Positions 42,911-51,471 of a DNA stretch of 64,000 bases are shown here, in pieces; position 1 is the first letter of the stretch, and each line of letters begins with the position of its first letter. The position numbers and the translations under genes are program-made. The notes under the pieces were generated by a model that did not search any database, was not told where the DNA came from, and saw only the letters and a program-made list of their open reading frames with translations. Source of the stretch: Paenibacillus sp. (lineage in GTDB: Bacteria > Bacillota > Bacilli > Paenibacillales > YIM-B00363). The DNA lies in assembly GCF_035645195.1 (NCBI RefSeq), contig NZ_DASQNA010000031.1, positions 83,842 to 147,841 on the forward strand, in the 5' to 3' direction.

Positions 42911-42940
42911 CTCCGAGATCCCGCCCTCGGCCCCGAGTTT

Positions 42941-42968
42941 CAATAAAGTGCAACCCCCGCAAGAAAGT
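42941..42968 (+). promoter_or_regulatory. CAANAAAGT direct repeat upstream of GH105
   Basis: CAATAAAGT (42941-42949) and CAAGAAAGT (42960-42968), period 19. A weak -10-like TAGCAT lies 28 bases further (42997). The same pair occurs at 45293-45322 and 51377-51417. Confidence 0.6.
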
Positions 42969-43043
42969 ATGATTGAATTTGCCGTTTCTTCCAGCTTAGC
43001 ATTAGAAAATGCACGAAACGTAATTAAAAAAGGAGCGGGACAG

Positions 43044-45206
43044 ATGGCATACTTTCATCCGCAGCAAAGCATTTACCACAGATATCACGGCGACCCGGAG
43101 CGCACGCTTCAAACGATCGCCGACCGTTATATCGGAGACAATCCGCAGCACCCTCCGGTGTATCGCGTGTTCCGCACGGACGGTTTTTTAAGAAACGACG
43201 AATTCCAGTACGTTTTCGATTTCGATCGGAAGTTTCCGGCGATCGCCGAAGGGCAGTACGTTTATGCTTGGGCGAAGTTATGGAGCGAGCAGGACGGAGA
43301 GTTTCGATTCGGCGTGAACGGTTACGGGCCGATCGACGTGTATGTGAACCGCGAACACGTTCATCGCACGACGATCGCGGACGAGATGTTCCCGGAGCGC
43401 AAACAAGTGTTTGTCGCGAAGCTTATCGCGGGTTGGAACCACTTCGTCGTCCGGTTTACGAAGACGGAACTCGGCTGCGGAGGCCGTTTCGGAACCGGTT
43501 CGTTCAAAAATATGCCGTTTCATTTTTTGGCGCCGACGGCGAATCGGGAAGGACAAGAAGGGTGGGTATATACCGCGCCGATCGACGAGCCGCTGCCGCA
43601 CATTCCCGGCGAGGGCTGGGAGGAAGCCGACTCGGATGTCGTCTGGCTGCCGCGGCTCGGCTGGACGGAAGCGGAGCTTCGACTCGGCCGGTTCGGACGT
43701 CAGTTCGCCGGGGCAGCAGGAGTTCGGGCCGTCGCGTGGACGAAAGCGATCAGCGAGCGCCCGGGCAAGCATACGGTCGCGTTCACAGGATCGTTCGAGG
43801 GGAAAACGGCGGTGTACGTCGGCGGCCAGCAGGCATTTGCCGGGCAAGGCGACAACCTCCGCTTCGAAGCGGCGCTTTCGTTCGGCGAAACCGATGTCGT
43901 CGTCGTATCCGAGAGAGAGGACGGCGGCCGGTGGGACTTTGCGCTTGAGACGAACGAGCCGGGCATCCGTTTCCGTTTGCCGCATCCGGTGCACGGGACG
44001 GACGACGTCTGGTTATATGCCGGGCCGTTCGGCGCCGAGGTCGAGCTTTCCCCCGAGCAGCTGTGCCGAATGGATGGGGTGTTTCCGAACGGCCAAGAAG
44101 GCGTCTACTGGCGTGTCGACGCGCCGCATGCGGTCGTTCGCCCGTACCTCGAAAACAAGCTGTTCGCGAAATGGAACTATCCGCTCGGCGTGACGCTGTA
44201 CGGCATGTTGGAGACAGGGCTTGCGCTGAAGCGCGAGCAGTACGTCGACTATGTATTGGAGCATGTGGAGACGTGCACGGCGTTCGACGATTACGCGCTG
44301 TGGGATAAGGAAAGGTACGGCGCGGCGGCGATCAACACGCAGCTGTCGGCCATCGACAGCCTCGACGACTGCGGATCGTTCGCGGCGCTGATGATGCGGG
44401 CGATAAAGGTGCGGGAGCCGCGCGGCGCGAACAAGACGGCGGCGAGAATCGCCGATTATATTTCGAACGTGCAAGACCGGCTGCCCGACGGGGCGCTCTA
44501 CCGCGTGCGCGGCAGCACCGAATTTATGAAGGATACGTTGTGGTGCGACGATTTATATATGAGCACGCCGTTCCTGTGCGAGTATTACAAAGCGACCGGC
44601 GAACGCAAGTATATCGACGACGCGGCGAGTCAGTTTTTGTTGTATAAAAAGTATTTGTACATGCCCGAGCTGCAAATTATGTCGCATGTGTACGACTTCA
44701 AATTCGACAAACCGACGCGAATCCCATGGGGAAGAGGCAACGGCTGGGTGCTGTTCTCGCTTACCGAACTGCTCGCCGCGCTGCCGGAAGATCACGAGAA
44801 GAGAGCCGAGCTGCTCTGCTTCTTCCGCGAATTGAGCGAAGGGTACTTGCGGCTGCAAGGCGAGAGAGGCTTATGGCATCAAGTGCTTACGGTGCCGGAA
44901 TCGTACGAGGAAACGTCCTGCACGTCGATGTTCGCCTACGCGTTCGCCCGCGGCGTTCGTTTCGGCTGGTACGAACAGCCGGAGCCGTACATCCGCTCGG
45001 TCATGCGGGCGTGGGAAGGGCTGACCCGCGTCTCGGTCGACCAATACGGCAACGTATACGGCGTCTGCCGCGGCTCCGGATATTCGTTCTCGACATTGTA
45101 TTACAAAGATGAACTGTCATGGAATTTAAACGACACGCACGGCATCGGCATCGTCATGCTGGCAGGCGTAGAGACGATTAAACTGCAGCGTCATCTCCGG
45201 CAATAA
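43044..45206 (+). CDS. GH105 unsaturated rhamnogalacturonyl hydrolase with large N-terminal extension
   Basis: 720 residues from ATG 43044, with AAAAGGAGCGGG upstream. The C-terminal half (about 355-720) is an alpha/alpha barrel of the YteR/YesR type: KWNYPLGVTLYGMLETGL, WCDDLYMSTPFLCEYYKATG near residue 500 with the candidate catalytic Asp, WGRGNGWVLFSLTELL, and ETSCTSMFAYAFARG. The N-terminal 350 residues are beta-rich and not part of stand-alone YteR (about 370 residues). They may be a carbohydrate-binding or dimerisation module. No signal peptide is present, so it acts in the cytoplasm on imported unsaturated oligosaccharides. A terminator follows, then the importer genes. Confidence 0.87.
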   Translation: MAYFHPQQSIYHRYHGDPERTLQTIADRYIGDNPQHPPVYRVFRTDGFLRNDEFQYVFDFDRKFPAIAEGQYVYAWAKLWSEQDGEFRFGVNGYGPIDVYVNREHVHRTTIADEMFPERKQVFVAKLIAGWNHFVVRFTKTELGCGGRFGTGSFKNMPFHFLAPTANREGQEGWVYTAPIDEPLPHIPGEGWEEADSDVVWLPRLGWTEAELRLGRFGRQFAGAAGVRAVAWTKAISERPGKHTVAFTGSFEGKTAVYVGGQQAFAGQGDNLRFEAALSFGETDVVVVSEREDGGRWDFALETNEPGIRFRLPHPVHGTDDVWLYAGPFGAEVELSPEQLCRMDGVFPNGQEGVYWRVDAPHAVVRPYLENKLFAKWNYPLGVTLYGMLETGLALKREQYVDYVLEHVETCTAFDDYALWDKERYGAAAINTQLSAIDSLDDCGSFAALMMRAIKVREPRGANKTAARIADYISNVQDRLPDGALYRVRGSTEFMKDTLWCDDLYMSTPFLCEYYKATGERKYIDDAASQFLLYKKYLYMPELQIMSHVYDFKFDKPTRIPWGRGNGWVLFSLTELLAALPEDHEKRAELLCFFRELSEGYLRLQGERGLWHQVLTVPESYEETSCTSMFAYAFARGVRFGWYEQPEPYIRSVMRAWEGLTRVSVDQYGNVYGVCRGSGYSFSTLYYKDELSWNLNDTHGIGIVMLAGVETIKLQRHLRQ

Positions 45207-45220
45207 TTCGACATTCGCAT

Positions 45221-45262
45221 GCTCCGGCCGACAGGTTTCCGCCGCGGCCGGAGCCTTATTTT
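45221..45262 (+). terminator. Terminator after the GH105 gene
   Basis: GCTCCGGCCG (45221-45230) pairs with CGGCCGGAGC (45245-45254), followed by CTTATTTTA. Confidence 0.75.
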
Positions 45263-45292
45263 ATGCGGGTTTTCTAAATAAGTCAAAGCCAT

Positions 45293-45322
45293 CAATAAAG
45301 TCTTAACCCAAGTCAAGAAAGT
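45293..45322 (+). promoter_or_regulatory. CAANAAAGT direct repeat upstream of the importer operon
   Basis: CAATAAAGT (45293-45301) and CAAGAAAGT (45314-45322), period 21. The flanking CTTAACCC is also similar to the copy at 51377. No strong -35 is present, in keeping with activation. Confidence 0.6.
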
Positions 45323-45392
45323 GTAATTGCGGGAAAAACGCGGCTCCCGTACGGTAGTAACAGGCGAACAACACGAAAGGCGGGGAACAAGC

Positions 45393-46343
45393 GTGGAAAG
45401 CAAAGTGACCGTGGCCGGGAGGGCGGAGCCGAGCAAAGCGACACAGCTTTGGAAGTCGTTCGGCAAAGATAAATATTTGTATATTTTGGCGCTGCCGGGG
45501 CTCATCTATTTTTTAATCTTTAAATATTTGCCGATGTGGGGAATTACGATCGCGTTCCAAGATTATTCCCCCTTCGCCGGGTTTGCGGGCAGCGAATGGG
45601 TCGGACTGAAACATTTCGAGAGATTGTTTACGAATCCGGACTTCCCGATTTTGTTCCGCAACACGATGGCGATCAGCTTGCTCAACTTACTTTTTTTCTT
45701 TCCGCTGCCGATTATTCTTTCGCTCATGCTGAACGAGCTGAGAAGCGAAGTGTACAAGCGGACAGTGCAATCGATCATTTATTTGCCGCACTTTTTGTCA
45801 TGGGTCATCATCGTTTCGCTCAGTTTCATCATGTTGTCGCAGCAAAACGGGATTGTAAACATGGCGCTGGAACTGTTAGGCAAGACGAAGGTGCCGTTCT
45901 TAACGAATCCGGACTTGTTCTGGTTCATCTTGACGGCGCAGTCGGTTTGGAAAGAAGCGGGCTGGGGAACGATCATCTTCCTCGCGGCGATCGCCGGCGT
46001 AAACCCGCAGCTGTACGAAGCGGCCAAGATGGACGGAGCGAATCGTCTGCAGCAAATCTGGCATGTGACGCTTCCCACGATCCGGAACGTAATCATCATT
46101 TTGTTTATTTTGCGGCTCGGCGACATTATGGAGGTCGGCTTCGAGCAAGTGTACTTGATGTATAACGGCGCCGTTTCGAATGTGGCGGAAGTGTTCGATA
46201 CGTACGTGTATCGCGTCGGCGTTCAGCAAGGCGAATTCAGCTACAGCACGGCGATCGGGTTGTTTAAGTCGTTCGTCGGTCTCACGCTCGTGCTGCTGGC
46301 GAACAAGCTTGCGAAAAAATTCGGGGAAGACGGCGTGTTTTAA
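45393..46343 (+). CDS. LplB-type carbohydrate ABC transporter permease
   Basis: About 316 residues from GTG 45393, with AAAGGCGGGG upstream. Six membrane helices, beginning YLYILALPGLIYFLIFKYLPMWG, which is characteristic of LplB/YtcP-family oligosaccharide importers. The EAA loop, which docks to the ATPase, reads EAAKMDGANRLQQIWHVTLP. The partner permease and binding protein follow. No ATPase gene is present, as usual for these systems, which share a general MsmX-type ATPase encoded elsewhere. It probably imports rhamnogalacturonan oligosaccharides, judged from the GH105 and GH106-like neighbours. Confidence 0.93.
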   Translation: MESKVTVAGRAEPSKATQLWKSFGKDKYLYILALPGLIYFLIFKYLPMWGITIAFQDYSPFAGFAGSEWVGLKHFERLFTNPDFPILFRNTMAISLLNLLFFFPLPIILSLMLNELRSEVYKRTVQSIIYLPHFLSWVIIVSLSFIMLSQQNGIVNMALELLGKTKVPFLTNPDLFWFILTAQSVWKEAGWGTIIFLAAIAGVNPQLYEAAKMDGANRLQQIWHVTLPTIRNVIIILFILRLGDIMEVGFEQVYLMYNGAVSNVAEVFDTYVYRVGVQQGEFSYSTAIGLFKSFVGLTLVLLANKLAKKFGEDGVF

Positions 46344-46358
46344 AGGAGGGGAAGACGC

Positions 46359-47228
46359 ATGAAACTGTCGCTCGGAGATCGTACGTTTAACTTGGTAAAT
46401 TTCATTGCGCTTGGCATCGTTTCGATCGTGACGATTTTTCCGCTCTATTATGTGTTCGTCGTATCGTTTACCGATCCGTACGAATATTTGCAGAAGAAGC
46501 TCGTACTGTTTCCGGAAAATTGGTCGCTCGCTTCATACCGGTATTTGCTCTCGACGGAAGCGTTTCCGAACGCGCTCGGGGTGAGCGCGTTTCTCGCCCT
46601 CGTCGGCACGCTTTGCAGCTTGGCGGTGACGTCGTCTCTCGCGTATGCGCTGTCGCGCAAACGGTTCAGAGGCAGGAGAGTGTTTTTGATGCTCATCTTG
46701 TTCACCATTTTGTTTAGCCCAGGCATCATACCGAACTATATGTTGATTCGCGAGTTGGGGCTTATTAACAGCATATGGTCCGTCATCCTCGCTTCGCTGT
46801 CGAGCGGCTGGTTCGTCATCTTGATGAAGGGCTTTTACGACAGCATTCCGGAGGAAATGATCGAGGCTTCGTCGATCGACGGATGCAACGAGGTCGCCGC
46901 GTTTTGGCGCATCGTGCTGCCGTTGTCGCTGCCGGCGCTCGCCGCATTCGGTTTATTTTATGCCGTCAGCTACTGGAACCAGTATTTCAACGCGCTGCTA
47001 TATTTGAACGATCCCGGGTTGTGGCCGATTCAAGTGCTGCTGCAAAACATGTTGATCGACGCTTCCAGCAGTTCGCTCGGCGACGTGGACCCGCTCATTC
47101 AGCCTCCGCCGAACGAGACGCTGAAGATGGCTGCCGTCGTCATCGCGGTTGTTCCGATTTTGCTCGTGTATCCGTTTTTGCAAAAGCATTTCGCCAAAGG
47201 CGCGATGGTCGGGTCGATCAAAGGATAA
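46359..47228 (+). CDS. LplC/YtcP-type carbohydrate ABC transporter permease
   Basis: 289 residues, with AAAGGAGGGG before the ATG. Six membrane helices, with the conserved EASSIDGCNEVAAFWRIVLPLSLPALAA EAA loop and the YFNALLYLNDPGLWPIQVLLQNML segment typical of the family. It starts 15 bases after the first permease and forms the heterodimeric channel with it. A stem-loop at 47268-47290 separates it from the binding-protein gene. Confidence 0.93.
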   Translation: MKLSLGDRTFNLVNFIALGIVSIVTIFPLYYVFVVSFTDPYEYLQKKLVLFPENWSLASYRYLLSTEAFPNALGVSAFLALVGTLCSLAVTSSLAYALSRKRFRGRRVFLMLILFTILFSPGIIPNYMLIRELGLINSIWSVILASLSSGWFVILMKGFYDSIPEEMIEASSIDGCNEVAAFWRIVLPLSLPALAAFGLFYAVSYWNQYFNALLYLNDPGLWPIQVLLQNMLIDASSSSLGDVDPLIQPPPNETLKMAAVVIAVVPILLVYPFLQKHFAKGAMVGSIKG

Positions 47229-47267
47229 GGCGGCCCGGCCGCCTCGGCCGAAAAAGGAAGTTTATGC

Positions 47268-47290
47268 AAGATGTCCATATCGGACGTCTT
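47268..47290 (+). terminator. Intercistronic stem-loop between permease and binding-protein genes
   Basis: AAGATGTCC pairs with GGACGTCTT (one G-T pair), loop ATATC. It is followed by TTGTATATAAT. It may stabilise or partially terminate the transcript to favour excess binding protein. Confidence 0.5.
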
Positions 47291-47328
47291 TGTATATAAT
47301 GATAGAACATAAGGGGAGGAAATTTTCA

Positions 47329-48876
47329 ATGTTCCGTAACAAACCAAAACATCAGCGGGCTGCGCAGTTGGCCGCCGTATCCTTGTCAGCCGCCGTCCTG
47401 CTGACGGCTTGCGGCGGGAACGCCGCGCAGACACAGAATGGAAGCGCTTCTACCAATGCAGGGCAGGCTGACGACGCTCCGACGAAAATTACGGTCATGT
47501 CGCAATTTTTCAGCCCGACGCCGCCGGCGACCGACGGTCCGGTGGAGCAAGAGATCGAGAAAGCGACGAATACGGATTTGACCATCCAATGGGTTTCCGC
47601 TAACAACTACATCGACAAATTTAACGTTACGCTCGCTTCCGGCAGCATTCCGGACTTGATTTTGGTGTCGAACCCGTTCGATCCGGTCTTTCTGAAAGCG
47701 GCGAAACAAGGGGCGTTCTGGGACGTATCGCCATATATCCAGGACTACCCGAACATCGCAAGCAACATTTCGCAGGTCGCATGGGATTTGACGAAAATCG
47801 AAGGCAAAAACTTCGGCGTTCCGCGTCCGCGTCCGTCGGAAGGCGACATTTTCTTCGTCCTTCGCAAAGACTGGCTCGACAACGTCGGCTTGCAGCCGCC
47901 GACAACGATCGAAGAGCTTCACCAAGTCATGAAGGCGTTTACGGAACAAGACCCGGACGGCAACGGCCAACACGACACGATCGGCTTCACCGGTTACGTC
48001 AATCCGACCGACATGGGTTCGCTTTGGGCGTTCGAACGCGTCTTCACGAAAGCGACCGGCGAGTGGAAGCTGATGGACAACGGCGAGCTCGTGCACACCG
48101 CCCTGCTGCCGGAAACGCGCGAATCGCTGTTGTTCTTGAATCAAGCGTATAACGAAGGCTTGATTCCGAAAGATTTCGCTTCGATGAAAGTAAGCCAATC
48201 GAAGGACATGTTCAAAGCGGGTCAAGCGGGCATGATCGAAGAGAAAACAGGCACGATGCAAGAGTACTACGATATCTTTAAGGCGGCCGATCCAAACTTC
48301 GACTTCTTGAATTTGTATCCGCTGACGAACGTAGAAGGTTTCAATACGAAAGGACCGGGTTTCTCCGGCATGAACGCGATTCCGAAGAGCGTGCCGGAAG
48401 AGAAAATGAAGAAAATTCTCGCGATGATCGACCAGTGGATGAGCGAGGACGTGTTCATTCTCCACTCGCAAGGCATCGAAGGCGTTCATCACACTGTAAA
48501 AGACGGGGAAATCGTCATCGATTCGGAGAAAGTGATCGCGGACGCGATCGGCGACTATAACCAAATCGTGTACGTGGCGGACCCGTACGCGAGCACGGTG
48601 AAGAAGACGTTCCCGGAAGAAGCGAAGAAGTTTTATGCCGCGGTGCAAGACGAGCGGGCGAAAACGAGCGTCGTCGATGTCGGCATCGGCTTGCAGTCCG
48701 AAACGGGCCTCACGTATATGCCTGAACTCCGCAAAAAAATCCAGGACTTGAAGACGAAAATCATCTTAGGCGGAGAGCCGATCGAAGCTTGGGACAAATA
48801 CGTCGAGACGTTGAAATCCGACTCGAACTTCCAAAAAGTGACCGCGGAAATGAACGAAGCGTACAAGTCCAGATAA
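47329..48876 (+). CDS. LplA-type extracellular sugar-binding lipoprotein
   Basis: About 515 residues from ATG 47329, with AAGGGGAGGAAA upstream. The lipoprotein signal ends with LLTACGG, the Cys being residue 28 or so. A type-1 extracellular solute-binding fold follows, with the family segments FGVPRPRPSEGDIFFVLRKDWLDNVG and FNTKGPGFSGMNAIP. It captures oligosaccharides on the outer membrane face and delivers them to the two upstream permeases. A strong terminator follows. Confidence 0.92.
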   Translation: MFRNKPKHQRAAQLAAVSLSAAVLLTACGGNAAQTQNGSASTNAGQADDAPTKITVMSQFFSPTPPATDGPVEQEIEKATNTDLTIQWVSANNYIDKFNVTLASGSIPDLILVSNPFDPVFLKAAKQGAFWDVSPYIQDYPNIASNISQVAWDLTKIEGKNFGVPRPRPSEGDIFFVLRKDWLDNVGLQPPTTIEELHQVMKAFTEQDPDGNGQHDTIGFTGYVNPTDMGSLWAFERVFTKATGEWKLMDNGELVHTALLPETRESLLFLNQAYNEGLIPKDFASMKVSQSKDMFKAGQAGMIEEKTGTMQEYYDIFKAADPNFDFLNLYPLTNVEGFNTKGPGFSGMNAIPKSVPEEKMKKILAMIDQWMSEDVFILHSQGIEGVHHTVKDGEIVIDSEKVIADAIGDYNQIVYVADPYASTVKKTFPEEAKKFYAAVQDERAKTSVVDVGIGLQSETGLTYMPELRKKIQDLKTKIILGGEPIEAWDKYVETLKSDSNFQKVTAEMNEAYKSR

Positions 48877-48888
48877 ACTAAACGAACA

Positions 48889-48928
48889 GCAGCCCGGTGG
48901 TGCGACAAGCAGCCGGGCTGCGTTTTTT
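48889..48928 (+). terminator. Strong terminator of the importer operon
   Basis: GCAGCCCGG (48889-48897) pairs with CCGGGCTGC (48913-48921), followed by GTTTTTT. Confidence 0.88.
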
Positions 48929-48971
48929 ATTTCCTTCAAAATATTGCCAAGTGGTTTGCGGGTCGGGCCCG

Positions 48972-48980
48972 TGGTACAAT
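48972..48980 (+). promoter_or_regulatory. Extended -10 promoter of the membrane AraC sensor gene
   Basis: TGG-TACAAT 35 bases before the ATG. The nearest TTGCCA is 25 bases away, too far for a standard -35. Confidence 0.5.
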
Positions 48981-49014
48981 GCAAGAATGAAATTAACGCG
49001 ACGGGTGAAAAGTC

Positions 49015-51339
49015 ATGAACGCAAAGCTGAACGTATGGCAGCGGTGGTTGGCCGGATTTCGAGGCTCGCATTATCGGCGAAGTTTGATAACGCTGTTGTT
49101 ATTCGCCAGTCTTCCGGGTATTGTAATCGGTTTCATCCTATTTATTTTCAGCAAATCGCAAATCGAAAGCGAACTGCAGTCGATCCACCAAGGCAACTTG
49201 TTGCAGCGGGCTTCCGCGATGGACGAACAGTTTTCGTTTCTGGAGCGGTCAATCGCCTATTGGGCGTTCGACTCGCAGTTTACGAACCGGCTGAAAGATC
49301 TTGATTTAACGTACAAATACGAAGAAATTCACGAGATTTACCGGACGCTGCTCGTCATGGAGGGGGCCAATCCGCTCGTAGAGCGGGTGGAGCTGTATGT
49401 AAGCGAGCAGGGAGGCCTCCTGTTTACGGTCGACGGCTTTTGGCGGCTCGACGGCGACCGGAAGGAGCGGTACGAGCGTCTTTTGGCGAACGAGCAATCG
49501 CTGTTTTGGAACAGCTCCCGCGAACCGGCCGAGATCCGCTTGATCCACAAAGTGCCGGGCATCGGCGCCGAGCCGTTCGGCGTGCTCGTCATGCACTTGA
49601 AGAAGGAGCCTGTGCTGGAATTGGTCCGATCGCTCACGCCGTACAACGGGGGGACGACGTTCGTATACGAAGCGTCCGACGGCTGGCTGGTGACGTCGAC
49701 GCAAAACCTCGAACCGTCGCCGCTCGATCGGGCGATTTTAGGAGACGTGCAGACGCGCGCGGAGGAAGCGGGCACCTATATTTACGATTGGAACGGCGAA
49801 ACGTATTCGGTTACGTACGGAAAACTGCTGCGCGCGGGCGCCGTATGGCAATACGCGTCCGCGGCGCCGCTGACGACGATTACGGCGCCGATCATCGCCG
49901 TTTCGAAATGGATCATGATAGGAAGCGCCGTCGTTCTGCTGCTCGCGATCGCGTTATCGTACTTCGCTTCGCGCAGGCTGTACTCGCCGATCGACAATTT
50001 GCTCAAAAAAATGAATCCGCCGAAATCGGGGCAGGGCCAACCGTACCGCGACGAATTCGAATGGATCGCATCGCGGTGGAACGACTTGTCGTACGAAAGC
50101 GAAACGTTGAAATCGCGCATCGAGCGGCAGCTGCCGCAGTTGAAGGAAGGCTTCTTGCTGCAGCTGCTGCACGGGTATTTGTACTCGTACACGGAAAACG
50201 AGCTGCTCGATCGGATGGAGCATTTCGGCAACGAAGCGCGCAACCGGAGATTCAGTCTCGCCTACATCCAACTGCTCGGCTTCTCCAAGCTGAAAGGTAA
50301 GTTTGCGGAAGGCGACGAAGGGCTCGTGACGTTCGCGGCCACGAACATCGTCGAAGAGCTGATGCAAAGCTTGCACATCCAAGCGGACGTGATCAACTTC
50401 CACGATTTATCGATCGGCGTGCTCATTTCGCTGCCGAACAAAATGACGCGCGAGCAATTCGACGAGGAAGTGTATCGCATTTGCGAAGAAATTATCGTCT
50501 ACGTAGAGCGCATACTATTGATGGAAGCGACCATTTGCATCAGCCGGACGGCCGATTCGATCAAGGACGTGCCGATGCTGTTCGAGGAAACGAAGATGGC
50601 GGTCAGCTTCCGCAACATTAACGACGGCAAACAAATTATCGACATCACGAAACTCGAATCCATCGGGAACGATCAAGCATTCGATTATCCGTTCGATTTG
50701 GAGAAGCAGGTCTTGCACGCGATCCGCATCGGCAGCGAAGAGGATGCGGTGAAGCTCGTCCGGGAGTTCGTGCAGGTGCTCTCCGACAATAACCCGAACG
50801 AAGCGACGATGAAGCAGGGTACGCTCCATCTGCTCGGCAGCGTCATGCACGTCGTGCTCCAGTCCGGAATGACGACGCAGCAAATATACGACGGAGCGAA
50901 TTTGTACGAGCAGCTGTGCGCCATTCGCGAACCGGATCAAGTGATCGAATGGTTCGGACGGAAAGTGATTCATCCGTTTATCCACGAATTCGCGCAAAAA
51001 CAAAAATGGCAGACGCGCGCCGCGATCGAAAAGGCGATGCAAATGCTGCACGAGCAGTATCAGACGGACATTTCGCTCGATTCTTGCGCCGACGCTCTCA
51101 AAATGAGCCCGTTCATCTTAAGCAAAACGTTCAAAGAAGTAACCGGCATCAATTTTATCGATTATTTGACGAACATTCGGCTGGAAAAAGCGCGCGAGCT
51201 GCTCAGAGACACGGACCTAAAGATCAGCGAAATCGCCGAAGGGGTCGGCTACCAGCACAGTTATTTCAACCGTTTGTTCAAAAAGCAAGAAGGCGTCACG
51301 CCGAGTCAGTACCGCGAAATGAGCAGGCCTGTATCCTAA
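49015..51339 (+). CDS. Membrane-anchored AraC family regulator (YesS/YtdP type sensor)
   Basis: 774 residues. A first membrane helix (about 22-45, SLITLLLFASLPGIVIGFIL) and a second (about 298-320, IMIGSAVVLLLAIALSYFAS) enclose an extracellular Cache-like sensor. The cytoplasmic part ends in an AraC DNA-binding domain (about 665-770): ISLDSCADALKMSPFILSKTFK and ISEIAEGVGYQHSYFNRLFKKQEG. Proteins of this layout in B. subtilis (YesS) control rhamnogalacturonan genes. It lies between the importer and the GH106-like gene, and is the best candidate to bind the CAANAAAGT direct repeats in front of those transcription units. Confidence 0.92.
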   Translation: MNAKLNVWQRWLAGFRGSHYRRSLITLLLFASLPGIVIGFILFIFSKSQIESELQSIHQGNLLQRASAMDEQFSFLERSIAYWAFDSQFTNRLKDLDLTYKYEEIHEIYRTLLVMEGANPLVERVELYVSEQGGLLFTVDGFWRLDGDRKERYERLLANEQSLFWNSSREPAEIRLIHKVPGIGAEPFGVLVMHLKKEPVLELVRSLTPYNGGTTFVYEASDGWLVTSTQNLEPSPLDRAILGDVQTRAEEAGTYIYDWNGETYSVTYGKLLRAGAVWQYASAAPLTTITAPIIAVSKWIMIGSAVVLLLAIALSYFASRRLYSPIDNLLKKMNPPKSGQGQPYRDEFEWIASRWNDLSYESETLKSRIERQLPQLKEGFLLQLLHGYLYSYTENELLDRMEHFGNEARNRRFSLAYIQLLGFSKLKGKFAEGDEGLVTFAATNIVEELMQSLHIQADVINFHDLSIGVLISLPNKMTREQFDEEVYRICEEIIVYVERILLMEATICISRTADSIKDVPMLFEETKMAVSFRNINDGKQIIDITKLESIGNDQAFDYPFDLEKQVLHAIRIGSEEDAVKLVREFVQVLSDNNPNEATMKQGTLHLLGSVMHVVLQSGMTTQQIYDGANLYEQLCAIREPDQVIEWFGRKVIHPFIHEFAQKQKWQTRAAIEKAMQMLHEQYQTDISLDSCADALKMSPFILSKTFKEVTGINFIDYLTNIRLEKARELLRDTDLKISEIAEGVGYQHSYFNRLFKKQEGVTPSQYREMSRPVS

Positions 51340-51376
51340 GGCTTGCTTCTTTTTTTTCAAAATTGTCGCAGCGCGG

Positions 51377-51417
51377 CAAGAAAGTCTTACCCGGATCGGC
51401 TCCTGCAGCAAAAAAGT
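51377..51417 (+). promoter_or_regulatory. CAANAAAGT direct repeat upstream of the GH106-like gene
   Basis: CAAGAAAGT (51377-51385) and CAAAAAAGT (51409-51417), period 32, three helical turns. An extended -10 (TGG-TATAGT, 51446-51451) starts 28 bases after the second copy. Confidence 0.55.
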
Positions 51418-51442
51418 GCGATAGTGCGGCAAACCGAGATGT

Positions 51443-51451
51443 TGGTATAGT
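51443..51451 (+). promoter_or_regulatory. Extended -10 promoter of the GH106-like gene
   Basis: TGG-TATAGT, 21 bases before the ATG; no -35 match at 17 bases. Confidence 0.5.
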
Positions 51452-51471
51452 GGCAGCGGGAGGGGAACGGT

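Noticed and set aside
47295..47300. Promoter (TATAAT) for the sugar-binding lipoprotein gene
   Set aside because: No -35 and no TG extension at the right place; kept only as part of the intercistronic region.
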